In this document: in pieces, positions 1 to 12,358 of the stretch
Position numbering within the stretch: position 1 is the stretch's first letter
Layout of the letters: each line of letters starts with the position of its first letter
NCBI RefSeq assembly: GCF_963169125.1
Contig: NC_084802.1
Span: 109,558,903 to 109,622,902, forward strand
Direction of reading: 5' to 3'
DNA: 64,000 bases
Source of the DNA: Humulus lupulus
Lineage: Eukaryota; Streptophyta; Magnoliopsida; Rosales; Cannabaceae
The notes under the pieces: model-generated
Databases searched by the model: none
What the model was told of the DNA's origin: nothing
The model's input: the letters and a program-made list of their open reading frames with translations, nothing else
Program-made: the position numbers and the translations under genes

Positions 1-762
1 GGGTTATGCCTAACCAGGAGTGCATCATACACTTGACTGACCTATTGGTCATGAGAAAACTAGAGTGTCAGGTACGCTGGGCTAGCTCCAAGGCTGGTTT
101 TTCAGAGAAAAGGGCAAAAGGCCCCAGGGTGACTCATTAGTCCCATATCCTAGGGCGCTGAGCCAGTATGATTTATTAATCATGTATTTTAGGCACTGAG
201 CCCTGGTATGATGCATTGATAATTTATCTTGGGCTTTTGCCCCATATGACGTTGTTGTCATTTATATGGACGGCATGCATGCTTGGGTCGGGTTATTACT
301 GCTAGGCATTCTTATTATTATTTGGATATATGTTATTAACTGCTAATGAGCATGTTTATGTTTTCTTGGTGAGCCTTGGCTCACGGGTACTACATGGTGC
401 AGGTAAAGGGGAAAGAAAGGTGGACCATCCTTGAGTTGAAGAGCTTAGGTGACGATGTGTACATATGCGGCTGCTCGACCACCATGGCCGAGGGTTTAAA
501 GAGGAACTAGGGTCAAACCCTATTTTGCTGCTTAGGTCGGCTGGTTGTAATTTTTCCATTGTAATTAACCTTTTAAATGTATTTTGGGATCCCATGTATG
601 AGGTAAACATTTTAATGAAACGATGGTATCTTTGACCAAAATTTTTAACTCTGAATCGTTAATCATGTTTAGTTACACGGTTATGGCCAAATGACACATT
701 TAGCGAGTTTAGAACTATTTAAAATACACAGTGTAACAGTCCCTAAGTAGTAGGGCATTACA
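1..762 (+). mobile_element. 3' part of a family-A (chromovirus-type) LTR, copy A0
   Basis: The left end is cut by the window. The sequence closely follows 45200-45955, the end of another family-A LTR. It carries the acceptor-like box (GGCTCACGGG...GTGCAG/GTAAAG, AG ending at 402), the conserved GTGTACATATG...CTCGACCACCATGG block at 446-487, and the palindrome GGGATCCC at 586-593. It ends at the terminal TTACA at 762, 169 bp after the palindrome, the same spacing as in the other copies. Upstream of the acceptor box are short hairpins such as GGGCTTTTGCCCC (231-243). No open frame in it looks like a protein gene. Strand is assigned from the box order. Confidence 0.7.
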
Positions 763-2577
763 CTAGGGATAGGGTTACACTCACAATTTGAATTTAGTGG
801 TTGCTCTACACATAAAAAAAGGAGAGAACTCTCTCGCTCTCTCTAGACTAGGGGTTCAAGATCTAAGTAAGATGAAGAAGGATTTCTTTAACACATATGG
901 ATCACTAGCCACTTGTGTGGGGGCTCGTTTAGGATGCTTTGGGAGAATATTTTTTGTGGCGTAGGTTGTTGTACATGATCTTGGTAAGAACTTTTCAACC
1001 TTTTAAAGTTTCTTTGATTGTTCTTGAAGCTTTGGGTTATGTTAATGGTGGATTTTATTAGAAAGGATGATAGGTTGTGATGATTGGTTTTATATGCATG
1101 TTAGAGACTAGGGTATCTATAATGGTTATAATGGTTTTATATGCAAGTTATGATTGTTGGTTTTGGTGATTGGAAAGATAGCTTGGGAAGAAGATGAAGT
1201 TGCGGCTCTTGAACCCTAATCATGCATAAACATAGGTTGATTGCACGAATGTGTTTTGATGATGTATTGGATGTTAGATAATGTTAGGAATGTCATGTAA
1301 TGGATATGGGGTTGAAAGTATGATTAAATTGGGATTTGGGATTATTTGAGTCGAATGGAGAAGAAGAATTTAAAGAAGAATCGCAAGTTGTGATTCTGGA
1401 ATTACCGTTTGGTGCGACAACGCCCATAGGGAAGCACGACCGCGCCACATGCCCAAAAATGGGATTTTTTCCCGTTTTGATCATTTTGGTTGGGGCTTTG
1501 ATGATATGGTTTAAGGTTTTTTATTTGGGGATTTTAGGACTTTCCTAAGGACACTTTAAGGATGATTGGGCACTACGAAGTGTAAGATTTGGTTCATGAC
1601 CTTTGGGTTAAGTTATGAGTTTCTAAATGATGAATGTTTATACATTTTGGAATTAGGACTTGGCAAGGCACTTGAAGGGAGGTGATTGCAGCTGCTAGAC
1701 TTGAGGTAAGAATAGTGGTCACTGTAACACAAGGTGTGCATTTGAGTGCACAAATATTTTGTATGTGTGATCTAATGGTTATCATTACTCTCGTTATGTT
1801 TATGACTGTGCTTTGTCATGTATGCTATGATGGTTACGAGTGTTGCATGCTTTCATGTATTGATGCATGCTAAGGTTCACTTTATGTGATCTAGTTATAT
1901 CATATTATGTATAATGTTATGGATATTGCATGCTTAGGTATGTTGATACATGCTTGCGTTAACTAGTAACATGTATTATGATGGCATTATGTTATGTTAT
2001 GATATGTTATATTATGTTATGACTCTGAGATGATACGATATGATATGATATGTTATGGAACTCTATACCATGAATGTATTTGATTATGAACGATATATGA
2101 TTTAAGTTGTGATAGTTGAGTTAGTATATGTTTTTGTTTGGGCTTTGGGGTTGTGACCTATGTAGTTCTTTTTGCTGGGCGTTAGCTCATGGGTACTCTG
2201 TGTTGTAGGTAAGTACAAAAGTGTAGTTGATGAAGTAATGAGTTGGAGCAAGCTCGGTCAGATGTGTGCATGTTGTGATATGCTGACCTTGGGGTCAAAG
2301 GGTTGCATACTTATGCATTATTTTTAAACGTCGTTAAACCTTGATTTTCATGTCGAATCTTAACAAGTATTTTTACTTACGTTGTGGATGTAAAAGATGA
2401 TTTATTTTAAATGAAGAGATCTTGAGTTTCATGTGTTTGTAAAAGGTGCTTAGTTCATGTTGTTTTTAAAAGAGTTTCAGTAAAAAATTTGTTTTCTTAA
2501 AGAGATTCATGTAAATATTAATTTACTTAAATATGGAGTATTTAGCAAATTAATTGGTTTTAAGTCAGGTTGTTACA
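763..2577 (+). mobile_element. LTR-like element, family C, 5' end unclear
   Basis: This related LTR-like sequence ends GGTTGTTACA at 2577. It has a CT-rich tract (about 822-846) of the kind seen near transcription starts in the other LTRs. A donor-like AG/GTAAG sits at 1706 and an acceptor-like box (TTTTTGCTGGGCGTTAGCTCA then GTTGTAG/GTAAG) ends at 2208, giving a putative 503 bp intron. The acceptor lies 369 bp before the end, as in family A (377 bp in copy A1). A TATGT/TATGA-rich microsatellite lies at about 1975-2060. There is no clear TG start, so the 5' end may be truncated. It could also be a diverged solo LTR. No gene is seen in it. Confidence 0.5.
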
Positions 2578-3656
2578 ACTCCCCATTGCAAGCTCTATCA
2601 AACTAGATCCAAAAAAATAATAGTACAAATCATAGCTTTAACATAGCATTGTATTTTATAAAATTCACAACAACACCATAACTTCATACATAAAAGCAAC
2701 AAGTAAGTGGGATAGAAGCTAGGTGAGGAAAATTGTCCTCCTAGGACCACATTTGGTCAATATTATAGGGCACGTCTACAAAACATACATGTTTATCTCA
2801 ATTTCCTAAAACCTGAAATATTAGCATATACATAGACAACATACATATGCATAACATTGAAAATTCATCTAACTTCCTTACCACATAATGAGTGTCTTGA
2901 AAAATAAATAGTGCAGGATTGCTCTACAAACAATTCCCTATAAACATCAATAAGCTACTTTAATAACACCATTCACTAATATTCAAATATTAAGGTTTCA
3001 AATCTAATGCAAACCCCAACCCTATATCTATCTTTCTCAACCTAAGCATAACATGAAATCAATATTTACCATGCATAAACCTAAGCCACACATCTGTTCC
3101 ATGCATAGGTCATGCACCACGTTCAAAAACTTCCCACCACATGTTATTTTCTAAATCCATCACCTCAATGAGACATATCATTCTAGCATGGATCTAATCA
3201 AGTCAAGAACTCCAAAAGATTATTTTTCCTTGTGGTGGCTGAAACCTTAGTGCTTTTCGTCACTTGGATGTGCCTTAAGACCTAGTCAATAAGAGAATGA
3301 TTTTTTTTCTAAGTTAGCTATAAGAAAGTGGGAAGGATCTAGAAATCAAATAATCACACTTATCACCTTGAACCTTGGCTTTCTTCCTTCTTTCTGATCT
3401 TCTCTTCTATTTGTGCCTCTCTCTTTCTCTCTATCTTTCTCTTACTTCTTTGGTCGTGAGCCCTAGTGAGCACAAAAGAAGCTTATGCTTTTATATGGCT
3501 GTGGGCTAGGGTTCAGAAAAGGAACCCTAGATCATCCCATTTATTACTCCCCAATCACACTATTGGAAATTGTCAATCAAATCCCTAATTGCTAATCCAT
3601 TAACTTTAATAATCAATTACTCAAAATCTCACTTCATCCTTTCCCTATATAGTTGA
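2578..3656. other. Non-coding AT-rich stretch, probable minus-strand LTR remnant
   Basis: No coding region was recognised here. On the minus strand there is a good TATA box (CCATATAAAAGC, near 3493-3504) followed by a purine-rich, GA-repeat leader (3360-3470). That is the usual layout of an LTR promoter and leader, so this may be a truncated minus-strand LTR of a family not seen elsewhere in the window. No matching copy or terminal repeat supports the assignment. Confidence 0.3.
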
Positions 3657-3775
3657 TGTTATGATTGGTTAAATATATAGTGAAATTGGTTAGGCACGAA
3701 TAGGTGCAAAAACTATAACAATTTCACAAAAGTCAACATGTGAGAGTTGACTTTCAATATAGGTGTTTACCCAAA
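3657..3775 (+). mobile_element. Head of a copia-1 LTR (fragment)
   Basis: About 115 bp beginning TGTTATGATTGGTTAAATA match the first bases of the copia-1 3' LTR at 53821, with scattered differences. The rest of that LTR is absent. The gypsy-1 LTR starts about 12 bp further on. This is a remnant of an older copia insertion into which gypsy-1 may have landed. Confidence 0.7.
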
Positions 3776-3786
3776 AATGGACCACT

Positions 3787-4398
3787 TGATGACGTGGTAG
3801 GATTGATCTACACATGGGAAGCACATGTCAGTTTTAAGTGAGCATATCCTCATCGACCCTCAACCAGGAGATCATTGGCTTATCAAGTATCATAATTATG
3901 GGCGACCAGCCTGGTCGCATATACTCAGTTATTCACTTCAGATGTGCAATCTTGTAATTACATATTAATTGTAATTTTCATTATTATTTAGATACGTGTG
4001 TATTAAGTGTACTTAAGGGCCATTGGCCTAGGAAAACCTCCTTGAGCCTATATATAAGAATCAAAGGGCTCAAGATAGGGGACTTTTGACTTTCGAACAT
4101 TTGGCTTGAGAACGTTTAAGCTGAGAGATTCTAAAGAGAAAAAGAGTGTTGTTATCCATCACAATTGTATTTATCTGAGAATTAGTGAAACTTGTGAACC
4201 CTAGTTCATTGATCACTATTCTTGGAATACTACATCAATAAGAATACTAAGTGGACGAAGGTTGTTACCATTCTATCGGGGCTGAACCACTATAAACCGT
4301 TTGTGTCGTTTATCTTTTTGTCTGGAGTTCTTCTCATTTTCATCTAACTTTATATCGTTTATCTGACTCCGTGTCGTTGAACAATTCGAGGGTCAACA
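3787..4398 (+). mobile_element. 5' LTR of gypsy-1 (Tat-type Ty3/gypsy)
   Basis: This 612 bp segment starts TGATGACGTGG and ends GGTCAACA, just before a primer-binding-like site and the gag frame. The LTR of gypsy-2 (25663-26258, 596 bp) has the same size and a similar TGATGATGTG start, which supports both boundaries. A strong TATA box lies at 4049. The base pairs before it are CCACT; the matching 3' LTR and target duplication were not found, so the element lacks its 3' end. Confidence 0.75.
4049..4058 (+). promoter_or_regulatory. TATA box in gypsy-1 5' LTR
   Basis: TATATATAAG lies about 350 bp upstream of the LTR end and is followed by a run of LTR sequence before the PBS. It fits the expected U3/R promoter position. 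No other promoter-like element in this LTR is as clear. Confidence 0.6.
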
Positions 4399-4400
4399 TT

Positions 4401-4418
4401 TTGGTGCTTTCATTGAGA
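4401..4418 (+). other. Putative primer-binding site of gypsy-1
   Basis: TGGTGCTTTCATTGAGAG starts 2-3 bp after the LTR. The same site follows the gypsy-2 LTR on the minus strand (TGGTGCTTTCGTTGAGAG, 25644-25661). It begins with TGG, complementary to a tRNA CCA end. I cannot name the tRNA from sequence alone. Confidence 0.5.
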
Positions 4419-4485
4419 GGCAAAAACATATAGACAGATAGGACAAACTTCTGGTACTGCATCTACCCAGCCTCCTCCACAAAAT

Positions 4486-7206
4486 GTGGCTGAAGATGAA
4501 CCACTGTTGGATTTCAAAGAGGAGGAAATGGATTCTGAGACCTTGAGGACAACACTAATTGTGTTGCAGGAGGAGTTAGCCAATCTGAGGGCTAATCAAG
4601 AGAATGTGGCTGAGACGATGGCGTTGAAACAGAGGGAAATTGACCATCAACGTCAAGAGTTGAATGAGTGGCAGACTGACATGGACCGCCGACAGACAAA
4701 TGCCACTACCGCCCTGGAAGTAGCCATTCAGATGGCCCGGGGAGAACCTGCACCAACTTCTCAATCAGATCATCCACCAAATGTACCACCACAATAAGTC
4801 CCAAACTTAAGTCATCCACCTCAACCGGCAAGTCCTCTAAGGCCGGAGCAACCTCTTGCTGCTCAACAGGATATTCCATTTCAAGATCCTGAGCAGCAGC
4901 CACCTCCTCGTGCTCGTCGAGATAATCCCCATCGTCAAAGGTAGAATAAGGTCGGGCAGCCTCCCCGAAGCCCTAGACGCCAAGCTACTGAGGAACTGAA
5001 TCCTCTAACCAGGGGACAGCGTCCTTCTGCTAACAGAAGGCATGCCGAGTCCGGCTTTGCGGTTAGGGGCCCCCCATGACATAATAATTCCCAGGGACCC
5101 ACCATCCAACGCAGGCCGCCCCCTAATGCTCGAGAGATACCAGTAAGAGGAGGGAATAGTGTGATCAGCAAGTCGCGCCATAGCCAATCATGTTTTAAGG
5201 ACGGTCATGATTACAACGAAGCTGGTTTCGGCAGAGGAAATGCTGGTCGAGGGCAAGGAGAGAAAGGTGGAGAAAGGAACCCCCCACCAAGAGAAAATAA
5301 GCCTGCGAGCCAGAATGCTAAGGGGCAACCTAGACAACCTAACGTCTTTGATCAGTTGGGCGCTAGCGAGCAAATGCGTAGAGATGACAACTTGAGGGAT
5401 GTGCTCAACGATAGGCGGGAAAGGCACGATGAGTACACTCCTCCAGCACTGGTTTCCCCAGCGATACCAGACGCAGTACAAGCCCAGATCGATGCGCTGA
5501 ATCAGGTCATCCAGCAACTAGTGGGGAGCCGAACATCCCACATCGAGTATGATTGGAGAAGAGGCACTCCATTCATACAAAGAATAGCAATGGCAGAAAC
5601 CCCAAGAAAATTTAAGATGCCGATATTGCCCAACTTCGATGGATATAGGGACCTAGCATCTCATGTGAATAAATTTGAGATACAGATGGACATCTAGAAG
5701 GATTTGGATGAAGCTTGCTGCAGAATCTTTCCAGCCACCTTATCTGACATTGCTCAGGAGTGGTTTTTCAAATTCCCTCCTGCTAGCATAGTGTCATGGG
5801 AGATGTTTGTAAAGGATTTCTACGGGCAATTCTACGCTGGTCGAGTACATCCGACTGAAGCCAACCAACTAGTCAAGATACGCCAGAAGGAGGGAGAGTC
5901 CTTAAAGGAATATGTCCAGCATTTTACGCGAGCGGTAACTGGAGTTAAGACGGTTGGCGATGAGGGGAAAATGATGGCACTTACTACTGGAGTGTGGTGC
6001 CACTCACCCCTCTGGAACAGTTTAAGGAAGAACGGGGTGAAGAGTACCAAAGAATTCCTAAATCGAGCAGACCGGTACATCAAGCTCGAAGAAGCGATTG
6101 CTAACGAAGGGAAGTCGCCTATAGGAGATAAGGGACCAAAGGAAGATCTCGCCAAAGCCGCCAATGGGTCAGATAAACCCAACAACAACGGCAAAAACAA
6201 TGGGAAAAATGGTGGAAAAAGGGCAAACAACGAGCCATAGACGTCTGAGAATAAGAACCCTAAGGGTAACAGATACGAGCCAAGATTCACCAATTACACG
6301 GCTCTAGTCGAAAGTAGGGCGGAGGTGTACCAGGCGACCAGCACCAATGTACCTTACAAGCAACCAACACTGGTAAGGAAAGATATCTCCAAGAGAGATA
6401 CAACCAATTTTTGTCATTTTCACAATGACTATGGTCATGACACCAATGAGTGCAACCAGCTGAAGGATGAAATTGAGTTCCTTATCAGACAAGGACACCT
6501 AAGGAGATATTTACGAGCCACTAGAGGCTCTCAACGAGAGGCTCAAGGAGGCAACAAGCAGTCACCTATACACCAACACTCGCCCCCTTTACAGCCAGCT
6601 CATGTGGAAGGTACATTGCTAACCATCTGTGGCGACCCACACCTAGCAAGAGATAGTTGGAAGGAAAGGGAGCGATACGCCCGAACCTTATGCCACGACC
6701 AAGACATTGAAATGCTAAATGTGGAGGAGCGAACTCCCATGAAAGCTCGAACAGGGGAAGAACTGATAACTTTCTCTGAGCTTGACACTCAGAATGTCCG
6801 GTTCCCTCATTCGGACCCTCTGGTCGTGGACGTCCAAATTGCCAATATGATGGTTAAGCGGGTGTTAGTGGACACAGGGAGCTCAGTAAATATTCTGTAC
6901 AAGTCTTCGCTGGAAAGAATGAAGTTGTCAGTGAAGGATTTGGAGCCATGCAACCAAACCATTTATGGTTTTTCTGGCGAAGGGCTCACGCTAACAGGGT
7001 CGATCAAGCTTCCGGTCATAGCAAGAACTGCACCTGCAAATAGGACATTACTCACTACTTTTATAGTAGTTGATTGTCCTTATGCATACAATGGTGTGAT
7101 TGGAAGGCCTATTCTAGTCGACCTACGAGCCATAACCTCTGTCTGGCACCTCGCCATGAAGTTTCCAACTTATGCAGGGATAGGATGCGTGTTGGGAAAC
7201 CAGTGA
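4486..7206 (+). pseudogene. gypsy-1 gag and aspartic protease, with stops
   Basis: One frame runs from the ATG at 4486 to 7206, interrupted by stops at about 4797, 4944, 5079, 5697 and 6240. The N-terminus is coiled-coil-like and Glu/Gln-rich. The capsid domain covers about 5560-6110, with the usual Tat-type start FKMPILPNFDGYRD. A zinc knuckle of the Tat form CHFHNDYGHDTNEC is at about 6411-6455. The protease motif LVDTGSS, with the catalytic Asp intact, is at about 6865-6885. Gag packages the RNA and the protease cuts the polyprotein. Each stop can be explained by one C-to-T change in CAA, CAG or CGA. The last one (7206) interrupts a motif also present in gypsy-2 (RECYN). It is not functional as it stands. 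Confidence 0.85.
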
Positions 7207-7299
7207 GAAGCGAGGGAATGCTACAATTCCTCGATTACTAAAGAGAAAAATGGTTGCAATTGGCCAATGAGATACAAGCCCAATCAGGTGAGCACGTCA

Positions 7300-8736
7300 C
7301 CAAATAGGGTGTTGCCCAAGTGAGGATAGGGATTTAGATCCTCGCTTTGGGGATTTTGAGGAAGATGTGGGACCAGTCGAGGACCTCGAGGAGGTCCACC
7401 TCGATGAGTCATATCCGACCAGGGTTGTGAAAGTCGGTAAAAGTTTAGAGACAACAACAAAACAAAAACTAGTGGAATTTTTGAAGAAGAACCAAGAGGT
7501 CTTTGCCTGGTCGCATAAAGATATGGTTGGGATCGACCCAACAGTTATTAGCCATGTCTTGAACATAGATAAAAGTTTTCCACCAGTACAACAGAAAAGA
7601 AGGCTGCTCGACAAAGATAGATCAAAAGCTTTGAAAGAAGAAGTCAAGAAGCTGAAGGAGAACAGATTCATCAGGGTAGCGTTTTATCCATCATGGGTCT
7701 CTAATCTCGTACTGGTTCCCAAGCCAAATGGAAAATGGAGAACATGCGTGGATTTCACAGACCTTAATAAAGCCTGCCCAAAGGATTGTTTCCCACTCCC
7801 AAGGATCGACCAGCTGGTCGATGCACTTTAGGGCACGCGATCCCATCATTCATGGATGCATACTCTGAGTACAATCAGATCAGTATGCACCCACCTGATG
7901 AGGATCACACTAGCTTTCAAACCGATACAGGGCTTTACTGTTACAAAGTAATGCCTTTCAGTTTGAAAAATGCTGGTGCGACTTGCCAACGATTAGTCAA
8001 TCACATGTTCAAAGAGCTGATCGATGTAAACATGGAGGTATATGTTGATGACATGCTGGTTAAGTCGATGAAGGCAGAAGAACACATAGGGGACCTGTAA
8101 GAGTGCTTCAACATCTTAAATAAATATCAGATGAAGTTGAATCCCCTTAAGTGTTCCTTCAGAGTTGGATCAGGGAAATGTTTGGGATTTATAGTGAACT
8201 CACGAGGTATCGAAGCTAATCCTGAAAAGATCAAGGCCCTGATCGAGATGAAGTCGCCAACAAAGATAAAAGATGTTCAAAGTTTAACCGGGAGGATTGG
8301 CTCTTTAAGTAGATTTGTCTCCAAATCTATGGACAAGTGCGTTCCATTTTTTAATCTACTTAGGGGCAATAAAAAATTTGAGTGGAGGGAAGAGTGCGAG
8401 CAAGCCTTCCAAGCTCTAAAATCTCATATGTCGCAGCCACCGATTTTATCTAAGTCGGTTGAAAAGGAAACTTTGTTCATCTATATGACAGTCACAGAAT
8501 ATGATGCTAGTACTGTCCTGGTAAGAGAGGAGGAACATGTGCAAAAAGTTGTGTATTATATAAGCAAAAGGCTAATAGGAGTAGAACTGCGATATCTAGC
8601 CATTGAGAAATTAGCCTATTACTTTATCTTAGCCTCCAGAAAGTTGCGAACATACTTCCAAGCTCACCCCATTGCAGTACTTACCACCCAGCCCCTACGG
8701 CAAGTCCTGCAGAAGCCGCTGGTCGATTATAGAAAT
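7300..8736 (+). pseudogene. gypsy-1 reverse transcriptase and RNase H
   Basis: The frame shifts near 7210-7300, near 7830 and again near 8737, where one base seems lost from a Trp codon. RT blocks are clear: the NGKWRTCVDFTDLNKACPKD region (about 7728-7785), the FMDAYSEYNQI region (7850-7882) and the active-site YVDDM at 8041-8055, followed by the fingers/thumb and the connection with an RNase H-like region to 8736. A TAA at 8100 replaces a probable CAA just after LVKS. Codon order and spacing match Tat-lineage Ty3/gypsy pol. The catalytic YVDD is intact, but the frame is not. Confidence 0.85.
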
Positions 8737-9242
8737 GGGCAGTTGAACTTGGACAGTTAGATATATCTTACTTGCCACGAGTAGCAGTGAAGGGACAAGA
8801 TCTAGCAGACTTTTTCACGGAGCTCACTGGGCTCCAGAACATTGAGCCGACAGAAGAGCCTGAACCTCAAAGCCAAACTCCCTTTTGGAAGTTGTTCGTA
8901 GATGGCTCTTCTAACGAGCACAACGCTGGAGCAGGTGTGATCTTAGTCACGCCTGAAGGACATCGATTCCACTGCGCAATTAGATTCAACTTCACAGCGT
9001 CCAATAACAAAGCCGAGTACGAAGCTTTGCTCGTAGGATTAAGATTAGCCAAGGACATGAACATAAAGTTGCTTGAAATCTATAATGACTCCTAGTTAGT
9101 GGTTAATCAAATTACTGGAGAATATCCAGCCCGGGGTCTGAAGATGGTTGCTTATTTAAACAAAGCAAAGGATTTGTTTTCACAATTTGAAAAATATACT
9201 CTCCAGTAAGTACCTAGCGATCAGAACTCAAACGCTGATGCT
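8737..9242 (+). pseudogene. gypsy-1 second (archaeal-type) RNase H
   Basis: In this frame the sequence gives LFVDGSSNEHNAGAGVIL (about 8894-8947), then NKAEYEALLVGLRLAKD, and later the DALAKLAS block at 9238-9261. This layout, a second RNase H between pol RNase H and integrase, is the hallmark of the plant Tat group (Ogre, Retand and relatives). The catalytic D of VDG and E of AEYEAL are present. TAG at 9095 (in NDS-stop-LVV) and TAA at 9210 break it; both look like CAG and CAA changed to stops. Confidence 0.8.
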
Positions 9243-10597
9243 TTGGCCAAGTTAGCAAGTGCAAAGGATACTGACACCTTAAATATAGTGCCTGTTGAAC
9301 GATTTTCCGCACCGAGCATCCAAGCAGAAGAGTCCTCCTTGGTAATCCAAGCAACGGACACGTGGATGGCACCCTTCATTGAGTACTTGAAGCATGGAGT
9401 ACTGCCGATGGATAGAAACAAAGCAAGAGCCCTCTAGAGGCAGTCAACTCGGGTTATGCTGGTCGACAGAATTTTATACAGAAGGGGGTACTCAATGCCA
9501 CTCCTAAGGTGTGTTTCAAAGGAAAAGGCCAAAGAATTAATGCGAGAAGTCCATGAAGGTTTCTGTGGGGATCATGCCGGGGGGCAGAGTTTATCCCAAA
9601 AGATCTTAAGGCAAGGATACTTCTGGCCAACAATGAATGAAGATTTTGTGGATTTTGTTCGAAAGTGCGACAAGTGCAAAAGATTTTCCAAGACACCACG
9701 AGCAGCCCCTAATGAGCTAAAATAGATGCAAAGCCCGTGGCCATTCGCAGTATGGGGAATAAACTTGATCGGGTCTTTGCCCATGGGAAAAGGCAACGTC
9801 AAGTATGTCATGGGTGCTGTTGACTACTTCACGAAGTGGGCCGAAGCAGAGCCACTTGCAACGATAACGACCAAGAAGGTTCTGGATTTTGTGGTCAAGA
9901 ACTTCGTGTGTTGCTATGGGTTGCCAAGGAAGATTGTCTCAGATAATGGCACACAGTTCGATAGTGATCTGTTCACTGATTTTTGCGAAAGGCATGGGAT
10001 TATCAAGAACTTTTCTTCAGTAGCTCATCCACATGCAAATGGACAGGTTGAGGCTGTCAACAAGACACTGAAGGACACACTGAAGAAAAGGCTCGAAGAA
10101 GCAAAGGGAGCATGGCTAGAACAATTACCTGAAGTCCTTTGGTCATATAGAACATCCCACCGAATAGCAACAGGCCATACTCCATTTTCCTTGGCCTATG
10201 GATATGAAGCTATGTTGCCTGTTGAATTAGGTTCGCCATCGCATCGAAGGTTGGCATACGACCAGAGTGTTAATAGTCAGTTGTTGATGGAATCTCTGGA
10301 TTTGGTTGATGAAAGGCACGAGAAATCTCAACTCTGAGTAGCAGCTTACCAGCAAAAGGTCGCTCGGTATTTTAACTCTAAGTATGCAAAAGAAAGTTTA
10401 ATGTGGGAGATCTGGTACTTAGAAGAGTTTTCCTCAACACCTGCGATCAAGTTGCTGGAGTGCTTGGACCTAACTGGGAAGGGCCATACCAAATTGAAGA
10501 AGTCCTTAATCCAGGCACCTATAAACTTGCTCGCTTAAATGGAGATCTCATTCCTCGTTATTGGAATGGAGAACACATGCGCAAGTATTATCAATAA
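9243..10597 (+). pseudogene. gypsy-1 integrase
   Basis: The zinc-binding HHCC region is at about 9550-9690 and ends CDKCKRF. The DDE core follows from 9726. The first catalytic residue is changed: the usual WGID reads WGIN, with AAC at 9762-9764. The second Asp (SDNG, 9942) and the Glu (QVEAVNK, 10050) are intact and 35 residues apart, as in retroviral integrases. Stops are at 9437, 9725 and 10337. A one-base shift near 10400 moves the C-terminus into another frame, which ends GEHMRKYYQ at 10597. The gene cannot make an active enzyme. Confidence 0.85.
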
Positions 10598-11278
10598 ACA
10601 ATTCTTTTTAAAGAATTGGCTTGTATTAATTTCACTTTTTACAAGTTTATGAACAAGGGTTAGTCAGTCACTTGATTGATCACTTATAAGTGTAAGATCA
10701 AATTTTTGATCACTCCTACAGACACAATTGTCCATTTATTACGAGAATTAAAAGGAACTATGCGCAGCCAGTTATTCTTGCCAATTATTGTATTTATTAC
10801 AAGTATTTTCTCATTACGTGTGTTGTTTTGCTATATTATTACTTTTTATAAGTATTTATTCCGAGCAGTAATGTTCAAATAGGTCTTGGTCAAGGCAAGT
10901 GACCGAGGACCTTAAGCTCCTCAATCACTTGGGGGGCATATAAGGTACTAAGTAAGCAAAGCATATCAACGAGTATATGTAAACACACGAGCAAAATAAG
11001 GGAAAGCATGCTACGGTACTTAGAGTATTTTTCAAATTTTTGTTTAAATTTTGTTAAATCAAAACAAAGTGCTATGCTAAGTTCGGTCATGCAAACAGAT
11101 GTTATAATAAAGTGCAAATATTATAATATTAAAATCCTTTACACCACGAGCAGTTTCTGCTCGGTTGTAATTGTCAATTAAAAGAAAAAGCTGCCTGCGC
11201 AGCAAAAAATTGTCTTGACATCACGAATAGCAGTTCGTGTGTCCTAAGTTACAAATTAAAGTAAATACAGGTAAAAAC
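10598..11278 (+). other. Spacer between gypsy-1 pol and the antisense ORF
   Basis: AT-rich, with no coding region recognised. It includes CACGAGCAG-type motifs that recur (10990, 11146). Such a spacer, followed by an antisense ORF, is normal for Tat elements. Confidence 0.5.
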
Positions 11279-11876
11279 TTATGAAGCATCAGAAGGATCC
11301 TGCTGAGGCTCTTGTGGCTGCTGGTCGACTGCAGCCCTAGCATCTTCATTGACGCCCTCAATGCCTATTTCCAAAGATATTTCAGGAGATCCTTGAGCCT
11401 TCTCCTCCCCTTCTAGGCGAGCAATGCACTTCACCAACTCAGCCTCCCTGATAGGGTCTAGTAAATAGGTAAAGCCCACCTTGGGATTGCTCTTACCAGA
11501 ACATATAGATGCACTGGAATGCCACTCCCTCATACTTCTCCAAGTTGCGGGCGTTGGTCTCCTCGAGGTCAGCAGTCTCTTTGCGGCTAATCTCCAACTC
11601 CGTTTGAAGGTTGTTAGCTTCTCGGTATTTTATCAGCAAGGCCTCCTTATACCTCTCCTTAGAGGCAGTGATTTTGGCCACGGAGTCCTCCTTCTTCTTC
11701 AGTTCCGCCTCGAGCTTGGCGATCTTAGCCTCAACTGCTCGCAACTCCTCAAGATGATTGGCCTCGACCACCTTGTGCTTCTCGGTGATCCTTCCCTCGA
11801 CCGCCTTGATCTCTTCAGCATGCTTTGCGACCATCTCCTCCGAGCAGCGCCAACCGATACTCACGGTCAGAATCCC

Positions 11877-11961
11877 CTGCGATAAAAAAATATATATAAA
11901 AAAGTTGTTTGTATCAATTAGAGAGATAAGCAATCAAACCACAATGAAAGTGGAGGCTTAC
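11877..11961 (-). other. Putative 85 bp intron in the antisense ORF
   Basis: On the minus strand the exon ends CTCACT and the intron starts GTAAGCCTCC. It runs through a T-rich tract (TTTTTTATATATATTTTTTT) and ends ATCGCAG before GGGATTCTGACC. Length, U-richness and both splice sites fit a plant intron, and it joins the exon ending NELLTV to the coiled-coil exon. Confidence 0.55.
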
Positions 11962-12358
11962 AGTGAGTAGTTCGTTCAGTGCATGACTGCAGAGCTGGTT
12001 GACCGGCATGGTAGGAGCGCTGCTGAAGGATTCTAAACTACGCCGGTGTCTAGAAAGTTTTTCAGCCTGCCGCTGGCCAAAGTGCAGGCGGAGTTTAGTA
12101 TAGCCTTGACCAGAGTTTTACCTGGCTGAGACGCAAGAGTCTAGTCGGTGGGAGCTAGAGGAATCTGGTCGGTAGGACCTAGAGGGGGAGTCGTCTCTTT
12201 TGAAGGAGTTGGTACAGGAAAGTCCTCCGTCCGAGCCCTTTTTGCGGAAGGGTCACTGCAGCCTTCTCCAAGCTGGTGCCGGTTCGATGTCTTCCTGCTC
12301 GCAGGAGTCGTGGTAGTGGGGTTGGTGTACAAATCGAACACTTTCTTGGCAGGCATGT

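Noticed and set aside
1336..1548. 70-codon open frame on the + strand
   Set aside because: No recognisable motif, lies in an LTR-like leader with overlapping frames on the other strand; chance.
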